Positions 25,617-34,843 of a stretch of 64,000 bases of DNA are shown one piece after another. This DNA comes from Candidatus Eiseniibacteriota bacterium (GTDB lineage Bacteria; Eisenbacteria; RBG-16-71-46), in contig JADJLL010000008.1 in the NCBI GenBank assembly GCA_016710095.1, positions 62,001 through 126,000 of the forward strand. Reading direction: 5' to 3'. The notes below the pieces were generated by a model, which was given only the letters and a program-made list of their open reading frames with translations, did no database searches and had not been told where the DNA came from. Position 1 is the stretch's first letter. Each line of letters begins with the position of its first letter. Both the position numbers and the translations under genes were made by a program.

Positions 25617-28600
25617 ATGCCCCACTCCCACTCCGATCCCGCCGTCACCATTCGGCGCCTGCGCTGCCAGCTGAGCCTGCAGCGACTGCTGTCGCAGCGC
25701 CAGCCGCTCGAGACGCTCGGGCCGGCCGTGATCCGCGTCATCTGCGAATCGCTCGACTGGGACGCCGGCAGCCTCTGGATCATGAACGCCTCGACGGCGC
25801 TTCCGGAGCCGCATTCGTACTGGACCGCGGAAGACGACGGGCTGCTCCGCTTCGTGACCGAATCGGCGGGCTATCCGTTCCAGCCCGGCGCCGGCCTCCT
25901 CGGCCGCGTCTTCGCCACGCGCACGCCGCTGTGGATCGAGGACGTCACACGCGCGCCCGACTTCCGGCGCTCGGAGCTGGCGCGCGAAGTCGGCCTGCGC
26001 ACCGCGTTCGCGTTCCCGATGCTGCTGAACGACCGCGTGCACGGTCTCGTCGAGATCTACGCGCGCGACGTCCGCGAAGCCGACGACGAGCTGCTCGAGA
26101 TCGCCGAAGGCCTCGGCACGCAGTTCGGCCAGTACCTCGAGCACGCCGCCTTCGAGCAGTCGCTCCAGGATTTCGCGGACCGCCGCCGCCGGCTCGTGCG
26201 CATCGCCGAATCGCTGCGCGCGACGCTGTCGCCCGTGGACCTCACGCAGCTGCTCGCCGAGGGCCTCGAACGACTCGTGCCCTTCACCACGCTCGCGCTG
26301 TACGCGCAGGCCGGCGAACAGCTCGCGCCGCTCGTCATCCGCGGCATGGAGTGGCTCTCGACCGAAACGGAAGCGTGGGTGATTCCGGCGGACCAGGGCA
26401 TCGCGGGATGGGTGATGCGCACGGGACAGGCCGTGATGGTGAACCACGCCGAGTCCGACGAGCGCACGCGCTACCCCGAAGGCGCGCAGGTGACGCTCGA
26501 ACACCTCATGGCGTTCCCGCTGCTGCGCGAGGGCGCGGTGACGGGCGTGATCCTCATGAACCGGCTGCAGGATCCGCCCTTCTCGCACCACGAGTTCGAT
26601 CTCGCGGAGTCGCTCATCGCGACGGCCTCGCAGGCGCTCGAGCAATCCCATCTCATCCGCCAGCTGCGCGCGGGCGAGGCGCGCAAGTCGGCGATCCTCG
26701 ACTCGGCGCTCGACTGCGTGATCGTGACCGACGAGAACGGCGTCATCCTCGAGTTCAATCGAGCGGCGCAGGAGGCGTTCGGCTACGAACCCGTGGACGT
26801 CATCGGACGCGGGCTCACGGAGACGATCATTCCGGCCCGGCACGCACGCGCGCACGCGGAGGGACTGAATCGCCATCGCGAGACCGGCGAGGCGCGCGTG
26901 CTCGGCCGTCGCGTCGAACTCGACGCGCGTCGCGCCGACGGCAGCGAGTTCCCGATCGAAGTGAGCATCCAGGAAACGCGCGTCGGCGACCGCGTGCTCT
27001 ACACCGCGAACCTGCGTGACATCACCGAACGGCGGCGCGAGCAGGAGGAACTCGTGCGCTCGCGCGACGTCGCGCACCGCTCGCTCGAGATGCGCAACGA
27101 GTTCTTCGCGCGCATGAGCCACGAGATCCGCACGCCGATGAACGGCGTCGTCGGGCTCACGCGACTGCTGCTCGGCCGCCCGCTCGACGAGGAATCGCGC
27201 GAGCTCGCGCAGCACCTCATCCATTCGTCCGAGCACCTGCTCACGATCGTGAACGACATTCTCGACCTGTCGTCCGTGGACGCGGGACGGCTCGTGCTGC
27301 ATCCGGCGCCGTACACGATTCGCGACCTCGTCGAGGAATCACTCGCGGCGGTGCGGCCCGAGGCCGAGCGCAAGGACATCCAGTGCGGCGCACTCGTCGC
27401 GCCGGAAGTGCCCGAGGTCCTGCTCGTGGATCCCGTGCGCCTGCGCCAGGTGCTGCTCAACCTGATGTCGAACTCCGTGAAGTTCACCGATCACGGCGTC
27501 GTCGCGCTCGAGTGCCGCTGCATCGGCGCGCCGGGCGCCGAACGCCGGCTGCGGTTCGACGTGCGCGATTCCGGCCGCGGCATGAGCAAGGAGCGGCGCG
27601 AGCAGTTGTTCTCGGAAGAGGGCAGCGTGCCGCGCGATCCCGACGGCCCGTCCGGCGCCGGACTCGGATTCCAGATCGTGCGCCGCATCGTGCTCGCGAT
27701 GGGCGGAGGGATCGAACTCACGAGCCAGCCCGGCCGCGGCACGCAGGTCGCCGTGACGCTCCCCTGCGTGGAAGCCGCGCCGCACCAGCGCCTGCGCCCG
27801 AGCGCCGGCGTCCTCACGACGAACGCGCTCGACGGACTTCGCGTGCTCGTCGTCGAGGACAACCCGATCAACCAGATCGTGGCGCAGAAGACGCTCGAAG
27901 GCTGGGGCGCGGCCGTCGTGCTCGCCGATCGTGGGAGCGTCGCGATCGCGAAACTCGAACAGGCGCCGGTGGACGTCGTGCTCATGGACATCCAGCTCAT
28001 CGGCGAGGACGGCTTCACGGTGACGCGGGAGATCCGCGCGAACGCCGAACCGCGCATCGCCGCCGTGCCGATTCTCGCGATGACGGCGTCGGTGCTGCAC
28101 GACGCGCGCGAACGCTGCCTCGAGGCCGGCATGAACGACTTCGTCATGAAGCCGTTCGATCCGGCCGACCTGCTGCGCAAACTGACGGCAGCCACCGGGC
28201 GTCCCGCGCCCAGTTCCGGCGCGCTCGGCAATCCGCTGCTGCGGCCGGGGGACTCGCACGTGATGCAAGTCATGCGCACGGGCACGACGATCGACATCGC
28301 CTACCTGCGCGAAGTCTCGCGCGGCAACGACGCGGTGCTGCTCCAGACGCTGCGCGTGTTCCTCGACATGCTGCCGGCGCGGCTCGCGCACCTGCGTGAG
28401 AGCGCGACCGCGGGCGACGCCGACGCGACGGCGCGCGCGGCGCACACGCTGCGCCCGTCGCTCAAGATGGTCGGCCTGACGACGCTCGAATCCGAGGCCG
28501 CGCGCCTCGAGTCCCCGGGTCTCGCGACGATCGGTCAGGCACAGGGCCAGCACATGGCCGAGCGCATCGAGCGCGAGGGACACTGGGCGCTGCTCGAGCT

Positions 28601-28661
28601 GCGCAAGCTCGTCGCGAAGCTCGAGTCGCGCGCGTCCGGCGAGGCGCCCGGCAAGCCGTGA
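25617..28661 (+). CDS. Soluble hybrid sensor histidine kinase (GAF-GAF-PAS-HisKA-HATPase-REC-HPt)
   Basis: 1014 residues with no membrane helix. Domains: GAF (about 15-175), GAF (about 195-345), PAS (about 355-475), HisKA with H502 (MSHEIRTPMNG), ATPase (NSVKFTDHG; DSGRGMS; GAGLGFQIVRR), receiver with D791 (VLMDIQL) and VMKPFDP, and an HPt domain with H943 (AAHTLRPSLKMVG). This is a complete internal phosphorelay; the HPt would pass phosphate to a separate regulator. The ATPase G2 loop reads GAGLGF, close to consensus. The NtrC-type regulator lies convergent, 19 bp away, and is a likely though unproven output. Confidence 0.93.
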   Translation: MPHSHSDPAVTIRRLRCQLSLQRLLSQRQPLETLGPAVIRVICESLDWDAGSLWIMNASTALPEPHSYWTAEDDGLLRFVTESAGYPFQPGAGLLGRVFATRTPLWIEDVTRAPDFRRSELAREVGLRTAFAFPMLLNDRVHGLVEIYARDVREADDELLEIAEGLGTQFGQYLEHAAFEQSLQDFADRRRRLVRIAESLRATLSPVDLTQLLAEGLERLVPFTTLALYAQAGEQLAPLVIRGMEWLSTETEAWVIPADQGIAGWVMRTGQAVMVNHAESDERTRYPEGAQVTLEHLMAFPLLREGAVTGVILMNRLQDPPFSHHEFDLAESLIATASQALEQSHLIRQLRAGEARKSAILDSALDCVIVTDENGVILEFNRAAQEAFGYEPVDVIGRGLTETIIPARHARAHAEGLNRHRETGEARVLGRRVELDARRADGSEFPIEVSIQETRVGDRVLYTANLRDITERRREQEELVRSRDVAHRSLEMRNEFFARMSHEIRTPMNGVVGLTRLLLGRPLDEESRELAQHLIHSSEHLLTIVNDILDLSSVDAGRLVLHPAPYTIRDLVEESLAAVRPEAERKDIQCGALVAPEVPEVLLVDPVRLRQVLLNLMSNSVKFTDHGVVALECRCIGAPGAERRLRFDVRDSGRGMSKERREQLFSEEGSVPRDPDGPSGAGLGFQIVRRIVLAMGGGIELTSQPGRGTQVAVTLPCVEAAPHQRLRPSAGVLTTNALDGLRVLVVEDNPINQIVAQKTLEGWGAAVVLADRGSVAIAKLEQAPVDVVLMDIQLIGEDGFTVTREIRANAEPRIAAVPILAMTASVLHDARERCLEAGMNDFVMKPFDPADLLRKLTAATGRPAPSSGALGNPLLRPGDSHVMQVMRTGTTIDIAYLREVSRGNDAVLLQTLRVFLDMLPARLAHLRESATAGDADATARAAHTLRPSLKMVGLTTLESEAARLESPGLATIGQAQGQHMAERIEREGHWALLELRKLVAKLESRASGEAPGKP

Positions 28662-28680
28662 ACCCGGGGCCGCGCCGCGG

Positions 28681-30138
28681 TCACTCGGCCTTGAGCAGTC
28701 CGAGTTGCGCGAGCTTGCGATAGAGCGTCGCGCGTCCGAGCCCCAGGCGCTTCGCGGCGAGCGACACGTTGCCGTCGAGCTTGCGCAGCGCATGCTCGAT
28801 CGCCCGCCGTTCGAGCTCCGCGATCGGCAGGATCTCGCCGTCGGCCGCCGGTGACGGCGTCGCGCCCGCGGCGTTCGCGGCGCTCTCCGCCGCCGCCACG
28901 CCTTCCTCCGGATCCGCGAGTCCCATGCTCGCGAGCACGAGCTTGGGCGGGAGCGCGTCCACGTGGATCGGCTTGCCGCGCGAGACGACGACCGCGCGCT
29001 GGATCACGTTCTCGAGTTCGCGGACGTTGCCCGGCCAGTCGTACCGGCACAGCACGTCGAGCGCGTCGCGCTCGATCGGCGCGACGTCGGTGCCCGCGCG
29101 CTTGTGCTTGCGCAGGAAGTGCCCGGCGAGCAGCGGAATGTCCTCGACGCGCTCGCGCAGGGGCGGCAGCGCGATCGGGAACACCATGATCCGGTAGTAG
29201 AGATCCTCGCGGAACAGTCCCTCGCGCACGCGGCGTTCGAGATCGCGGTGCGTCGCCGAGATGATGCGCACGTCCACGGGCACGTCCTTCGAGCCGCCGA
29301 CGCGCTGCACCGTGCCCTCCTGCAGCACGCGCAGCAGGCGCGTCTGCGCGGACGCGCTCAGTTCGCCGACTTCGTCGAGGAACAGCGTGCCGCCGTTCGC
29401 CTGTTCGAAGCGGCCGCGGTGTGTGCTCACCGCGCCGGTGAACGCGCCCTTCTCGTGCCCGAAGAGTTCGCTCTCCTGGAGACTCTCGGGAATCGCGCCG
29501 CAGTTGAGCGCGACGAACGGCCCCTCGCGCCGCACGCCGTGGTAATGGATCGCGCGCGCGACGAGTTCCTTGCCCGTGCCGCTCTGCCCGGAGATGAACA
29601 CGGAGATCGGCGCGTCGAGCACCTGCTGGATCTGGTCGAACACGAGCTGCAGCTTGTCGGACTTCCCGATGATCTCCTCGAACGGGAACTGGCCCTCGAC
29701 CTCGCGCTGCAGGCGGTCGGCGCGATCCTGCAGGTCGGACTGACGGAGCGCGGACTGGATCGAGTAGAGCAGGTGCTCCTGGTCCACCGGCTTCACGAAG
29801 TAGTCGAACGGCTTGAGCTTCATGATGCCGATCGCGCGGCGCACGCTCTCCTGCGTCGAGATCACGATCACGGGCAGCTGCGGCCGGCGCTTGCGCACCT
29901 CGAGCATCACCTGCTCGCCGCCCATGTCGGGCAGCACGAGATCGAGGCACAGCACGCGCGGCGACGCGTCGGCCAGCGCGTCCAGCATCTCCTTGCCCGT
30001 TGCGAAGCATCGCACCGCGAATCCCGCGCTCGAGAGAATCGCCTTCATCACTTCCGTGATGATCGCGTCGTCGTCGAGCACGAACACTTCGGGCTCGGGG
30101 CCCTTGCGGGCGTCGGCGTTCGTCATGGGTTCGGACAT
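28681..30138 (-). CDS. NtrC-family sigma-54-dependent response regulator
   Basis: 485 residues from ATG 30138, which lies 7 nt after a CATACT -10; GTG 30144 and ATG 30126 are alternatives. Receiver domain (FVLDDDAI; LCLDLVLPDMGG phospho-acceptor; FVKPVD), AAA+ sigma-54 activator domain with Walker A GQSGTGKE, the sigma-54-contacting GAFTGA loop and GGTLFLDEVGEL, and a Fis-type helix-turn-helix at the end (LDGNVSLAAKRLGLGRATLYRKL). It should activate sigma-54 promoters. A strong sigma-54 site lies upstream of the divergent polysaccharide operon, the obvious target. It resembles regulators placed next to exopolysaccharide loci in PEP-CTERM bacteria, but no exosortase is seen here. Confidence 0.93.
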   Translation of the reverse strand: MSEPMTNADARKGPEPEVFVLDDDAIITEVMKAILSSAGFAVRCFATGKEMLDALADASPRVLCLDLVLPDMGGEQVMLEVRKRRPQLPVIVISTQESVRRAIGIMKLKPFDYFVKPVDQEHLLYSIQSALRQSDLQDRADRLQREVEGQFPFEEIIGKSDKLQLVFDQIQQVLDAPISVFISGQSGTGKELVARAIHYHGVRREGPFVALNCGAIPESLQESELFGHEKGAFTGAVSTHRGRFEQANGGTLFLDEVGELSASAQTRLLRVLQEGTVQRVGGSKDVPVDVRIISATHRDLERRVREGLFREDLYYRIMVFPIALPPLRERVEDIPLLAGHFLRKHKRAGTDVAPIERDALDVLCRYDWPGNVRELENVIQRAVVVSRGKPIHVDALPPKLVLASMGLADPEEGVAAAESAANAAGATPSPAADGEILPIAELERRAIEHALRKLDGNVSLAAKRLGLGRATLYRKLAQLGLLKAE

Positions 30139-30145
30139 GCGCACG

Positions 30146-30151
30146 AGTATG
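30146..30151 (-). promoter_or_regulatory. -10 element of the NtrC-type regulator gene
   Basis: CATACT on the minus strand, ending 7 nt before ATG 30138; it fits a leaderless start. Confidence 0.45.
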
Positions 30152-30247
30152 GTTCACGCGCGCGACGCGGGGCAACGCTCGCGCCCGGAACGGTGCGAGA
30201 AATCCTCCGGCCGGCGACGCGGATCGTGCAGGTGTCTCATATCGGGA

Positions 30248-30264
30248 CTGGCCCCGGCCTTGCT
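30248..30264 (+). promoter_or_regulatory. Sigma-54 (-24/-12) promoter of the exopolysaccharide operon
   Basis: CTGGCCCCGGCCTTGCT has GG at 30250-30251 and GC at 30262-30263 with exactly 10 nt between. It matches YTGGCACGRNNNTTGCW at all but two positions. The predicted transcription start (about 30275) is almost at the ATG of the first gene (30278). The divergent neighbour encodes a sigma-54 activator. Confidence 0.7.
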
Positions 30265-30277
30265 TTGAAGTCCCGGC

Positions 30278-31081
30278 ATGAACTCCTCACTCCTCAGCAT
30301 CGGAACGCTGCAGATCGATCGCGTCACCATGCGCCAGGCGCTGCAGCGCATCGCTTCACTCGTCCACCATTCGTGGGGCGGCTACGTCGTCACCCCGAAC
30401 GTCGATCACGTCGTCCTCGCGGAGCGCGACGAGCGCCTGCGTGAGGCCTATCGCCGCGCGAATCTCTCGCTCGCCGACGGCATGCCGCTCGTCTGGATGT
30501 CGCGGCTGCTCGGCGCCCCGCTTCCCGAGCGCGTCGCGGGCTCGGACCTGTTCGAACCGCTCATGGCGCTCGCCGCACGCGAAGGCTGGCCGGTGTTCTT
30601 CGTCGGCTCGACCGAAGCGAACAGTGTCGAGGCCTGCCGGCGGCTCACGCTGCAGCATCCGGGCCTTCGCATCGCCGGCCGCGACACGGGGCGCTGGAAT
30701 CCCGACGGCGCCGAACCCGCGGAATCCGCGGCCGTCACGCAGGCGATCCGCGAGAGCGGCGCGCGCCTCGTGATCGTCGCGCTCGGCTGCCCCAAGCAGG
30801 AACTGTGGATGGCGCATCACGCCGACGCGCTCCGTCCCGCGGTCGCGCTCGGTCTCGGCGGCGTGCTCGACTTCACGTCGGGCGCCGTGGGCCGCGCCCC
30901 GCACTGGATGCGCCGCTCGGGCCTCGAGTGGGCGTACCGGCTGCTGCAGGAACCCGGCCGCCTCGCCCATCGCTACCTCGTGCAGGACATGCAGGTGCTT
31001 CCGATCTTCGCGCGCCAGCTCTGGCGCGGCGCCGAGCAGCCCGAATCGGGACCGGCCACCGCCTCACGCGTCCCGGAATGA
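30278..31081 (+). CDS. WecG/TagA/CpsF-family glycosyltransferase (GT26)
   Basis: 267 residues. Family motifs: VTPNVDHVVLAERD, LSLADGMPLVW, GSDLFEPLM, and GCPKQELWMAHHAD, followed by a C-terminal GLEWAYRLLQEPGRLAHRY. Family members add the second sugar (ManNAc or ManNAcA type) to an undecaprenyl-diphosphate-linked first sugar at the cytoplasmic face. It is the first gene of the operon and overlaps the next gene by ATGA. The exact sugar cannot be read from sequence. Confidence 0.92.
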   Translation: MNSSLLSIGTLQIDRVTMRQALQRIASLVHHSWGGYVVTPNVDHVVLAERDERLREAYRRANLSLADGMPLVWMSRLLGAPLPERVAGSDLFEPLMALAAREGWPVFFVGSTEANSVEACRRLTLQHPGLRIAGRDTGRWNPDGAEPAESAAVTQAIRESGARLVIVALGCPKQELWMAHHADALRPAVALGLGGVLDFTSGAVGRAPHWMRRSGLEWAYRLLQEPGRLAHRYLVQDMQVLPIFARQLWRGAEQPESGPATASRVPE

Positions 31082-32109
31082 GACTCACGGACACTTCTTC
31101 CCACAGGACCGACATGCGCACTCGTCCACTTCCCACCGTCCTGCTCGTCGGCACCGGCCCCATGGCCTGGGCCGTCGCCGAAGAGATCCGCCGTCACGGC
31201 AAGCAGGCCGTCGCCGGCACACTGTCCCTCGAGGGCGAACGCACGCACGCCGAACTCGGCGTGCCGGTGCTCGGCGGCGCGGAGTCGCTGCTCGAGCACC
31301 TGTGCACGCTCGCCATCGAAAAGGTCGTCATCGCCGCGGACGTCGCGACGCATCGCGACGAGATCCAGCGTGCGCTCGCGACGTGCGAGGAAGTCGGCGT
31401 CGCGTTCTCGGTGCCGGCGCATCCGTTCCGACTGACGCGCGCGTCGCACGCCGACGCGCACGTGGGCGACGACGGCTTCCTCCACTTCCAGACCTCGATC
31501 CAGCGTCCGCTGCAGTCGCGTCTCAAGCGAGCGCTCGACCTCGCCGCGTCCGCGGCGGGCCTGCTCGCGCTGAGCCCGCTGCTGATCGCGATCGCGGCGG
31601 CGATCAAGCTGGCGAGCCCCGGGCCGGTGCTGTTCCGCCAGGTGCGCGTCGGCCGTTTCGGCGCGCGCTTCGTGATGTACAAGTTCCGCTCGATGCGCGT
31701 GGACGCCGAGGCCCAGCTCGTGGGGCTGCGCGAGCGCAACGAGCAGGGCGGGCCTGTGTTCAAGATGCGCCGCGATCCGCGCGTCACGCCGATCGGCCGC
31801 ATCCTCCGCCGCTTCTCGCTGGACGAACTGCCGCAGCTGTTCAACGTGCTGATCGGCGACATGTCGCTCGTCGGCCCGCGCCCGCCGCTTCCCGCGGAGG
31901 TCGCGCAGTACGAGCCGTGGCAGCGCCGCCGGCTGTCCGTGCGCCCCGGGCTCACGTGCATCTGGCAGGTCGAGGGGCGCAACGACATCGGCTTCCTCGA
32001 ATGGATGTACCTCGACATGCTGTACGTGGACGAGTGGTCGTTCGCGGGTGACCTGCGCCTGCTGCTGCGCACGATTCCCGCGGTCGCGACCGGAAGGGGA
32101 GCGAGCTGA
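31078..32109 (+). CDS. Undecaprenyl-phosphate sugar phosphotransferase (initiating glycosyltransferase)
   Basis: 343 residues from the ATG overlapping the previous stop; ATG 31114 is an alternative. The N-terminal part is a Rossmann-like domain (VLLVGTGPMAWAVAEEI) that lacks the four membrane helices usual in WcaJ/WbaP. One membrane segment (about 140-170) precedes the catalytic PF02397 domain: MYKFRSMRVDAEAQ, FSLDELPQLFNVLIGDMSLVGPRP, RPGLTCIWQVEGRNDI. It transfers a sugar-1-phosphate onto undecaprenyl phosphate to start each repeat unit. Confidence 0.92.
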   Translation: MRLTDTSSHRTDMRTRPLPTVLLVGTGPMAWAVAEEIRRHGKQAVAGTLSLEGERTHAELGVPVLGGAESLLEHLCTLAIEKVVIAADVATHRDEIQRALATCEEVGVAFSVPAHPFRLTRASHADAHVGDDGFLHFQTSIQRPLQSRLKRALDLAASAAGLLALSPLLIAIAAAIKLASPGPVLFRQVRVGRFGARFVMYKFRSMRVDAEAQLVGLRERNEQGGPVFKMRRDPRVTPIGRILRRFSLDELPQLFNVLIGDMSLVGPRPPLPAEVAQYEPWQRRRLSVRPGLTCIWQVEGRNDIGFLEWMYLDMLYVDEWSFAGDLRLLLRTIPAVATGRGAS

Positions 32110-32110
32110 C

Positions 32111-32740
32111 GTGAGCGCCTCCCTCGTTTCGACGCTCGCCGCGAAGGCCGAACGCGATCGCGACCTGCCCCTGCACGCCTTCGTGATGAAGGCGGGAAGC
32201 TACGCGCACTCGCTGGTCGCGGCGCGGCTGCACCTGCACGCGGTCACGTCGGTCGGCCCGCATGCACGCACCGTCGGCCGCCCGCGCATCGAGAACCTCG
32301 GCATCCTGCGCATCGGCTCGCACGTCCTGCTGCGCAGCACGCAGGTCGCGGTCGAGCTGTGCACCGGACCGCGCGGCATCCTCACGATCGGCGACGGCGT
32401 GCGCATCAACACGGGCACGTCGATCGCGGCGGAACGCCGCATCTCGATCGGCGATCACGTGCGCATCGGCCCGTTCGTGAACATCGTCGACACCGACTTC
32501 CACGACCTCCACGACCGCGCGAAGCGACCCCTGCCCCGCGAGGTGGTGATCGAGGATCACGTGTGGATCGGCGCGCGCGCGAGCATCCTGCGCGGCGTGC
32601 GCGTGGGCCGCGGCGCGGTGATCGCCGTGGGCGCGGTGGTGAACCGCGACGTCGAACCGTTCACCGTGGTCGGCGGCGTGCCCGCGAAGCCGATCGCGAA
32701 GATCGATCCCGCGCGTTTCCGGCCCGAGCGCCTCTCGTGA
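32111..32740 (+). CDS. Left-handed beta-helix (hexapeptide) acyltransferase
   Basis: 209 residues from GTG 32111, 1 nt after the previous stop. Hexapeptide turns run from about residue 60 to 190 (LRIGSHVLL, LTIGDGVRINTG, ISIGDHVRIGPFV, VIEDHVWIGARASILRGVRVGRGAVIAVGAVV), and there is a catalytic-type histidine in VDTDFHDLHD. The end, VVGGVPAKPIAKI, is typical of the WbbJ/maltose-acetyltransferase group. It likely O- or N-acetylates a sugar of the polysaccharide repeat. Its last four bases overlap the flippase start. Confidence 0.88.
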   Translation: MSASLVSTLAAKAERDRDLPLHAFVMKAGSYAHSLVAARLHLHAVTSVGPHARTVGRPRIENLGILRIGSHVLLRSTQVAVELCTGPRGILTIGDGVRINTGTSIAAERRISIGDHVRIGPFVNIVDTDFHDLHDRAKRPLPREVVIEDHVWIGARASILRGVRVGRGAVIAVGAVVNRDVEPFTVVGGVPAKPIAKIDPARFRPERLS

Positions 32741-34254
32741 GCGCGGCCGGACTGACGGACGCTCCTTCCCTTTCGCGCCCCGCGGCGCCTTCGCTCTTCG
32801 CGGAGGCGCTGCGCGGCGCCGTGCAACTCGGCAGTTCGCTCGCCGGCGCCATGGCGATCGGGCTGTTCGTGCGCACGCTCGTGCCGCGCGCGCTCGGCCC
32901 CGCCGCGTTCGGTGAACTGCGCCTGGCCGAAAGCGCCGGCGACGTCGTGTTCGTCGCGCTCGGGCTCGGCGTGGACAGCGTCGTGCGCCGCGAGCTCGCC
33001 GTCGATCCGCGCAAGGGGCGCGACGTGCTGTGGGGACTGCTCGCGCTTCGCCTCGCGCTCGGACTGCTCGTCGTCGCGGGCGGCGCCGCCGTCATGGCCG
33101 CCACGCACCGCTCCGCGGCGGCGATCGTGCTGTTCGCCTGGATCGGCGCGACGCAGGTGTTCTCGGCGCTCGACAACACGTTCGCGGCCGTCGAGCACGC
33201 GAGCGGCCGCGTGGGCTGGATCGCGCGCGTGAACCTTTCCACGCGGCTCGTGTGGGCCGCGCTCGTGCTCGTCGCACTGCGCGTGCGCCCGGACGCGGCG
33301 CTGATCGCGGCGCTCGGGCTCGTCGCGGAACTGCTGCGCTTCGCGCTGCTCACGCGCCGCGGCGTCGCGAGCATCGGTGTCCCGGCGCGGCTTCGATTCG
33401 CGCCGGTCGGCGCCATGCTGCTCGCGGCCCTGCCGTTCTTCGTGAACCAGCTCGCGCATTCGCTCTACGCGCGCGCCGGCCACCTCGCGCTCGCGCGCCT
33501 CGGCGATGCGCTCGCGCTCGGCTGGTACGGCGCCGCGGCGAACCTCGCCGGGATCGCGCTGCTCGCGATGCCGCTGCTGTCGTGGGTGCTCGTGCCCGCG
33601 GCCGCGCGTGCGTTCGCGCGCTCCGAAGAAGCGCTCGGCGAGCTGACCGCCGCCGCGCTGCACCTCACGTTCCTCGGTTCGGCCGCCGCGGGACTGTTCG
33701 TCGGCTTCGCCGCTCCCACGCTCGTGACCGCGCTGTTCGGACCGGCGTTCGAAGGCGCGGTTCCGGCGGTGCGCATGCTCGCGGGCACCTTCGCGCTCGC
33801 GTCGCTCTCGACCATCGCGGCGATCGACCTGCTGCAGCGCGGGCGCATCCGCGCCGTGGCGGCGCTGTCGCTCGCGGGGCTCGCGCTCGCCGCCGCGCTC
33901 GCGCCGTTCGCGATCGCGCGCGGCGCCGCGTTCGGGTCCGCGGGAGCGGCCGCGGGCGCCGCGAGCACGCTGCTCGTCTCGGAGTGCGCGGTCGCCGCGA
34001 TCCTGCTCGCGCTCGCCTGGCGGACGTCGTGGAACGCGTCGCTGCGCAAGGCGCTGCTCGCCGTGGCCGTCTCCGCGGCGATCGCGATCGGCGCCGGCCT
34101 CGCCTCTCCGCTCTCGAGCGGCCTCGTGCGCGGCGCCGTCGCGCTCGCCGTGTTCGCCGCCGTTCTCACGCTGCTGCGCGCATGGCCCGCCGCGGCCATC
34201 GCCGAAGTTCGCTCGCTCGTTCGCTCCCGGAGGACGCATGTCCCGTCCGTCTGA
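32737..34254 (+). CDS. Wzx-type oligosaccharide flippase
   Basis: 505 residues from GTG 32737 (GTGA overlap). About 12-14 hydrophobic helices are spread over the whole length. The N-terminal LRGAVQLGSSLAGAMAIGLFVRTLVPRALGPAAFGELRLAES is the usual start of polysaccharide flippases (RALGPAxFG motif). It would flip the undecaprenyl-linked repeat unit to the periplasm. The next gene begins 17 nt before its stop. Confidence 0.88.
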   Translation: MSAAGLTDAPSLSRPAAPSLFAEALRGAVQLGSSLAGAMAIGLFVRTLVPRALGPAAFGELRLAESAGDVVFVALGLGVDSVVRRELAVDPRKGRDVLWGLLALRLALGLLVVAGGAAVMAATHRSAAAIVLFAWIGATQVFSALDNTFAAVEHASGRVGWIARVNLSTRLVWAALVLVALRVRPDAALIAALGLVAELLRFALLTRRGVASIGVPARLRFAPVGAMLLAALPFFVNQLAHSLYARAGHLALARLGDALALGWYGAAANLAGIALLAMPLLSWVLVPAAARAFARSEEALGELTAAALHLTFLGSAAAGLFVGFAAPTLVTALFGPAFEGAVPAVRMLAGTFALASLSTIAAIDLLQRGRIRAVAALSLAGLALAAALAPFAIARGAAFGSAGAAAGAASTLLVSECAVAAILLALAWRTSWNASLRKALLAVAVSAAIAIGAGLASPLSSGLVRGAVALAVFAAVLTLLRAWPAAAIAEVRSLVRSRRTHVPSV

Positions 34255-34843
34255 TCGTCTGCTTCGCTTCGCGCTTCTCGCCCTGCTCACGCTTCCGCTC
34301 GCCGGCTGCGGCGCGTCGCTCGGCGCCTACGTTCCCGTGGGCCAGCTGCCGCCGCCCGCCGCCACCGCGCAGACGATCGAGCCCGGCGACCTCGTGTCCG
34401 TGAACGTGTGGAACGCCGAGCGCATGGCGACGCGCCAGCGCGTGCTCGACGACGGCACCGTGTCGCTCTTCTTCCTCGACCGCGTGATGGTCGCGGGCAA
34501 GACGACGTCCGAGGTCGCGGCGGACGTCACCGCGCGCATCGGCGACGTGGTGAAGTCGCCGCAGGTCAACGTGGTGATCGAGGAAGTCGCCGGCCACACG
34601 CTGTCGGTGATGGGAGAAGTGCAGCACCCCGGCACCGTCTCGGTGCTGCGCGCCGCCGGCGTGCTCGACGCGCTCGCCGCGGCCGGAGGGCTCACGCCGT
34701 TCGCGCACCGCGACCGCATCTTCGTCCTGCGCCAGCGCCCCGAGCCGCTGCGCGTGCGCGTGCGGTACGAAGAACTCGTGCACGGCGATCCCGCCGCGAT
34801 CGGCTTCCGGCTGCGCGCCGGGGACGTGGTCGTCGTCGAATGA
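34238..34843 (+). CDS. Outer-membrane polysaccharide export lipoprotein (Wza/KpsD-like, short)
   Basis: 201 residues. A lipoprotein signal ends in LTLPLAGC-G. A polysaccharide-export (Poly_export) domain follows: IEPGDLVSVNVWNAERMATRQRVLDDGTVSLFFLDRVMVAGKTTSEV, then one SLBB-type segment (HTLSVMGEVQHPGTVSVLRAAGVLDALAAAGGLT). It lacks the C-terminal amphipathic helix of Wza, so the exit pore may be completed by the next gene's product. It forms the outer-membrane end of the export route. Confidence 0.9.
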   Translation: MSRPSDRLLRFALLALLTLPLAGCGASLGAYVPVGQLPPPAATAQTIEPGDLVSVNVWNAERMATRQRVLDDGTVSLFFLDRVMVAGKTTSEVAADVTARIGDVVKSPQVNVVIEEVAGHTLSVMGEVQHPGTVSVLRAAGVLDALAAAGGLTPFAHRDRIFVLRQRPEPLRVRVRYEELVHGDPAAIGFRLRAGDVVVVE

